DNA from: Theileria orientalis strain Shintoku
Taxonomy: Eukaryota; Apicomplexa; Aconoidasida; Piroplasmida; Theileriidae
Length of the DNA: 64,000 bases
Direction: 5' to 3'
NCBI RefSeq assembly: GCF_000740895.1
Contig: NC_025263.1
Coordinates: forward strand, 620,001 to 684,000
In this document: positions 59,601-64,000 of the stretch, piece after piece
How positions within the stretch are numbered: position 1 is the first letter of the stretch
Layout: every line of letters starts with the position of its first letter
Position numbers and translations under genes: made by a program
The notes under the pieces: generated by a model
Database searches by the model: none
What the model was told of the DNA's origin: nothing
Seen by the model: the letters and a program-made list of their open reading frames with translations, nothing else

Positions 59601-62600
59601 CTATGAACGGGTTCCAGTCCTCGTCGTACAGCACCACGTGGTTTGCTGCCGTCAGGTTTATTCCCAGCCCTCCTGCTCTCGTACTGATCAGGTACACGAA
59701 GTAGTTGCTGTTCGGGTTATTAAACTCTCTGATGTCCAGCTCTCTGATGAGCTTATTTGTGCTTCCGTCCAGGCGCATGTACTTCCATCCTCTGTTGATG
59801 CAGTATTTTTCCAACTCGTCCAGGACCAGCTGGAACTGCGTGAACACCAGCACTTTGTGCATCTTCACCTTTGTTTCCTCTTCTTCTCCTTCGCTCTTCT
59901 CTTCTCTTCCTACTTCCACCTTCGTTTCCTTTTCTCCTTCTTCTTTTGAGAGTTTCTTCCCTTCACTTTGTTTTTTTTCTTTAGATTCTTCTTCTTTTCT
60001 CCTTTCTTCATTACCTTCCCTCTTTTTTACTCCTACTTGCTGTTTTTCTTCTTCAGGTCCTTTTCCATCCTTTACTTCATTTTTATTCTTACTCGACTCA
60101 TTTCCTTCTTTACTGACGGGTTCTCGACCTGAATCAACTCCTTCATGTTCTCTACCATATTTTTTATCTAATTGTTTATAACCCAAATGCTTCCCTCCTC
60201 CTTGTCCTCCATCCACTTTTACCTTTTCTTCTTCTTCTTCTTCTTTCTTTTTCACATTTTTAGAATCCTTTTTTTGTTCTCCGTCTACTTTTTTTTGTAC
60301 ATCCACATCCATTCTTTCTTCCACTTTTTTTTGTTCTCCGTCTACTTTTTTTTGTACATCTATATCCATTTTTTCTTCCACCTTTTTTTTCTCTTCTACT
60401 TCTTCTTCTCCACTTGACTCTTCATTCTTTTCTTCCTTTTCCTTATTTTCTTCAAACTCGTCTTCAGATTCTAATATTTTTGTTGTTTTTTTATTTGGAT
60501 CGTTAACGTAATATGGTATCGTTTCTTCTTCTCTTGGTAATGAATCTACCAACTTTGTGCTTTCAAATCTAAATGTTCTCTTCTTCGTGTTTTTATACTT
60601 GTCTTCTTGCTTCAGCGCCTTTTCGTATATTTTCATTGACACGTATGGGCAATTTTGCGATAGGTTTACTTGCTTTATACTTTCACTAAGGTACAAATCC
60701 AAACTACTTGTGTTACATGGCACTCTTACAAATTCGTTGTCCAGTTTACTCAGCACTTCTTGTTTCGAGGGCCTCTTCTTCTTCTTCTGCTTATCTTCCT
60801 TCTTCCCTCCTGCACTTTCTTTTATTTTTTCATCACTCTTTTCTTCCTTTTCCTCTTCACCGTCTTCTTTTCCTTCTTCATTACTCTGTACTTTATCGAG
60901 AGTTGATTTTTCATTATTATCATGGTACATTAGCGTCGTACTGGCCTTGTTACTTGTTTGCGTGGTACCGTTATCTGTACCATCCACTGTCATTCCTTTG
61001 TTATTGGTACCATCTAATTCCATTTTTACGTTCTTATCTAGTCCCATGTTACTACTACTTTCCGTTAACTTCACTAATCCCATTTTATTCATTTCATCTC
61101 TCTTATGTACACTACTTTCTTCTTCTCTTTCTTCCAAACTCTTCTGAAGTGCCTTTCCTATACTTACCTCTTCCATGTTTCCACTTTTACTAAACTCCTT
61201 GTTGCTACTCTGCATTGTTTCCATGAGCTTACTATGCTTATTTTTTTCCGCTACATTGATGCTGCCTTTCATTTCTTCCAAACCACTGCCTTTCATTTCT
61301 TTCTCTGTACTCCTTTCCTCTTCGTTTCCACAGCTTTGCAACTTACTTTCATTTTCCTTTTTTACATCTTTATTTTCCGAGCTCTTCTTGTTGCGATCGA
61401 CCTCTTTCACTCCTACCCTTTCTCTATCCTCTTCCTTCTTTTCCTGTGGGCTGACCTTATTACTCACGCCTCCTTCTGATTCTTCTTTCGCTTCTCCGTT
61501 TGTACTCGTTTCACTCTCCTTTTTTACTTGAGGTCCTGTTTCTACTGTTTCTCCTTTTATTACGTTTACTGCGTTTGAGAAATTTACTGCGTTGTGTCCT
61601 CCTCCGGTCGAGGTTCCTGCGTTCGGCGTCGTGAAGTGTCTGTACAGTGACTGGTCCAGCGACCTCAGGTGCTGGTTATACTTCTTATAGTAGTCTGGCA
61701 CCAGTCTACAGTTTTCGTAGTGCAGCTGGCAGAGCAGCTTATCTAGGAACGTCAGCTTCGCTGAGGCGTGTATGTGCGGTTTTCCTGTAAGGTTTTTAAG
61801 GTCATTTGCTTCTTCTTCCATTTTTTTTAGTACCTTAGCTTCCTCTTGCTGGAAGAACTCAAAGAGTTTTTCCATCTGTGGCACTCTACTCACTATCCCT
61901 CTCGGGTGACCGCACACTATTCTCATCTTTATCACTATTCCCAGTAGCTTCTTTATTGATACATTTTCTTTCATCAGCGACTTTATGTTCATCAGCATTC
62001 TATACCATTTTAGCGTTTCGCTACTCAGTGGCAACCATACGTCATGGAACACCTTTTTCGGCAGGCTTATTGCCTCCTCCTTCAGCCTTCTCAACATTAT
62101 GGTTGACAGCAGTAACTTTATTGCTTCCAGGTCCTGTGTTGTGAACTCCACTTCATCCGTTTGTTGAAACTTTCTTTTAACATTAAATGCCTACAAAAAT
62201 ATTTGCACACATCACTTGTATTTTGAAAATTTTTGTCATTTGCCACTATTAGTTTTAATATGATACTATTAGTTTTAATATGATACTATTAGTTTTAATA
62301 TTTGCCACTATTAGTTTTCATATTTATTAAATTTGCTTTTTTACTCTATTACATCTCCATACACACTTACCCTTTCCATTATCTCTGAATCTCTAAACAA
62401 TTCCGGGAACATGAAATTAATCAATGTGAACAACTCTTGCGCGTTATTTTGCAACGGCGTTCCTATTAAATAAATTATTTCCTTCATTATACTATTTCCT
62501 CTCACTCGCTACCATTCCTTCTACCTAGTCGCTTACCTGTCAACAACAGTCTCATGTTTGACACTATTCTGTCCATCGAGTGCCTCACTGCTCCCGATTG

Positions 62601-64000
62601 ATTCTTAATCCTGTGTGCTTCGTCTAATATAAGGCACTGCCATCTGGGCACTGTTTCCACGAAGAATCCTTCTTCGCACTTAACTGTTTCATACGTTGTC
62701 ACAAACAGGTCGTACAGGCCGCTGTATGACAGTCTATCTGACATTGCGTGCTGTCGTTCTGTTTTCGAACCGCATATTTTAATAACTGTTAGGTGTGGCG
62801 TGAACCTGTGTATCTCTCGCAGCCAGTTTCCCACTGTGCTCAGCGGTACCACTATCAGATGCGGCCCTTCTATGTTCATCATTTTTAAATAACTTAAAAA
62901 GCACAGTGTCTGTATCGTCTTTCCAAGCCCTATTATTTATTTATTTATTTTATTTTATTTATATTTATATTTATTTATTTATTTATTTTATTTATATTTA
63001 TATTTATTTATTTATTTATTTTATTTATATTTATATTTATTTATTTATTTATTTTATTTATATTTATATTTATTTATTTCATCTCATTTTATTTATTTTT
63101 ATCAATTTTTTAACTGTTCTTCTTCAATTTCACAACATCATCAACATTCACTTTCTATTTTTACTTTTTCTATATAATATCTATTTCTTACCCATTTCGT
63201 CTGCTAGAATTGCTCCTCCTGTTAAAAAGGACTTCAACAACCAATCTACTCCGTCTTCCTGGTGTGGCTTCAGGCTTACTCCTGATCGCATCGGTCTGTT
63301 ATCTTTAATCCTTCCACTTGGGTAGTATATACTTTTCCTTGCCTTTATCACGAATTTATTTGACTCGATTGATTGCTCCTCTTGTAGCAGCTCCAAATGT
63401 GTTTGCACATCCGTATACTTGTTCTTCTTACTCTTAGCTACACACACATTAGCTTCCCAGATGCACTAACTACTGCTGTTTAACTATTCATGTACCTACA
63501 GGTACCTTCTCATCTAACTACTCATCTACCTACTCGTACCTACTCATGTACCTAATCTACCATTTAACTACGCCCTAAGGTAATCTAAATACCCACATTT
63601 GTTGCTTAAGAATGAACGCATAAGCTGATCCATGATCTTAGGTGTCACGAATGTCGACAATTCTGAGCGGTGTGCTAGTATGAATCTGTTTCTGTAGCGC
63701 GTTATGACTCCTCTCCACAGGAGCATACACTTCCTTCTCGTCTTACTGTTTTTCTCTATCTGCGCCACAGTCCACCTCTTGTGCATCTGATTTATAAACG
63801 GGTCCTCTCCTCGGCAGCACGGGCACTCCCAGGTGTCCGATATAGTGTCTACAGTGTTTATATTACCGTTTGTTTACTTTCATTTTTTGCTCCTAATATC
63901 TTCTCACTCACCTATGTCGAACTCCGGGAGGCAGTCGTAGTGAAACGAGTTTGAACAGAAGTCGCATCCCAGCAGCTTCCCGTGTCTCTGGCACACGTAG
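56677..64000 (-). CDS. ISWI/SNF2L chromatin remodeller with PHD fingers (N-terminus cut by window)
   Basis: Snf2-family ATPase. Exons visible: beyond 64000 to 63912, 63848 to about 63590, about 63447-63192, 62929-62537, 62462-62371 and a large 3' exon 62190-56677. Domain order: PHD finger (QRHGKLLGCDFCSNSFHYDC, then WECPCCRGED); KPHQEDGVDWLL, ADEMGLGKTIQTLCFL, LILDEAHRIKNQ, LLLTGTPLQNNAQELF and AFNVKRKF (lobe 1); a ~585-residue Glu/Lys/Ser-rich insert (about 61625-59865); HKVLVFTQFQLVLDELEKY, STRAGGLGINLTAANHVV and RAHRIGQKRTVHIWKL (lobe 2); an acidic region; then a second Cys-rich PHD-type cluster (SKCFLCGKSKNHK, YGDLVKCFRCPKSYHKVC, HCSNCPTSFCYDCFPPDY). Resembles apicomplexan SNF2L. The junction between exons at 63590 and 63447 is not resolved. 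Confidence 0.9.
62235..62330. repeat. 20-bp tandem repeat in SNF2L intron
   Basis: Three copies of ATACTATTAGTTTTAATATG, flanked by TTTGCCACTATTAGTTTT variants, inside the intron between the exon ending at 62371 and the large 3' exon. Confidence 0.85.
62931..63080. repeat. TTTATTTA-type tandem repeat in SNF2L intron
   Basis: About 150 bp of TTATTTATTTATTTTATTTA units with a ~45-bp higher-order period, inside the intron between exons ending 63192 and starting 62929. The apparent long plus-strand frame of Ile/Tyr/Leu is produced by the repeat. Confidence 0.9.
63476..63562. repeat. CTACCTACTCATCTACC-type degenerate repeat in SNF2L intron
   Basis: Degenerate 9-13-bp units such as ACTCATCTACCT, ACTCATGTACCT and GTACCTACTCATGT fill the intron between the exons around 63590 and 63447. 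Confidence 0.75.

Noticed and set aside
58571..59704. 377-aa plus-strand Ser-rich frame opposite SNF2L
   Set aside because: Exact antisense of the Glu/Lys/Ser-rich SNF2L exon; composition is explained by the complement of GAA/GAG codons.

Overview
The window looks like an internal (core) chromosome segment of an apicomplexan piroplasm, most likely Theileria. The evidence is: very dense genes, many introns of about 30-36 nt with GTAAG-type donors, AT-rich short intergenic gaps, an apicoplast-type HSP90, an FNPA/LAP-type adhesive protein (FN2-like, PA14 and LCCL-like regions), an ISWI/SNF2L remodeller with PHD fingers, and mitochondrial heptatricopeptide-like repeats. I see no rRNA, tRNA, CRISPR array, transposon or subtelomeric gene family. 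The species cannot be fixed from sequence alone. Gene models below were spliced by hand; most close exactly in frame, which is the main support for the exon coordinates.

Layout, left to right. 1-3035: apicoplast-type HSP90 (minus, C terminus cut by the window). 3438-6549: SRPK kinase. 6720-7782: Rab1-like GTPase (minus, nine exons). 9002-10421: GATA-finger protein. 11007-13277: two tandem signal-peptide OTU-like proteases, tail-to-tail with PIG-P (13741-13281). 13850-16096: VPS33. 16267-20890: a 63-aa protein, a divergent CDC123, mitochondrial ISCA, a 187-aa membrane protein and OPA3-like. 20891-25066: multi-TM protein and CTF18. 25277-29677: three tandem sphingomyelin-synthase-like genes, the middle one lacking a catalytic His. 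30351-32421: a carrier-like protein and an unknown. 32575-36654: 16-exon FNPA/LAP-type protein. 36807-41263: NUDT21/CFIm25, a Cys-rich protein, an 85-aa signal-peptide/KDEL protein, NAA20 (NatB), TBCA and a small EGF-like protein. 41505-47171: PheRS alpha and MRE11 (minus). 47720-49528: NADP-isocitrate dehydrogenase. 49784-54061: HPR-like protein, proteasome beta3 and a coiled-coil protein (minus). 54901-56527: TMEM14-like and PIG-L. 56677-64000: ISWI/SNF2L remodeller (minus, N terminus cut by the window).

Functional themes: organelle maintenance (HSP90, ISCA, OPA3-like, IDH, HPR), chromosome replication and repair (CTF18, MRE11, SNF2L), secretory traffic and GPI biosynthesis (Rab1, VPS33, PIG-P, PIG-L), RNA processing (SRPK, NUDT21), translation (PheRS alpha, CDC123) and proteostasis (beta3, TBCA, OTU pair). 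The parts most worth following are the secreted OTU pair, the sphingomyelin-synthase-like triplet with a disabled middle copy, the small KDEL protein, and the TAGAATCT motif cluster around the GATA-factor gene.
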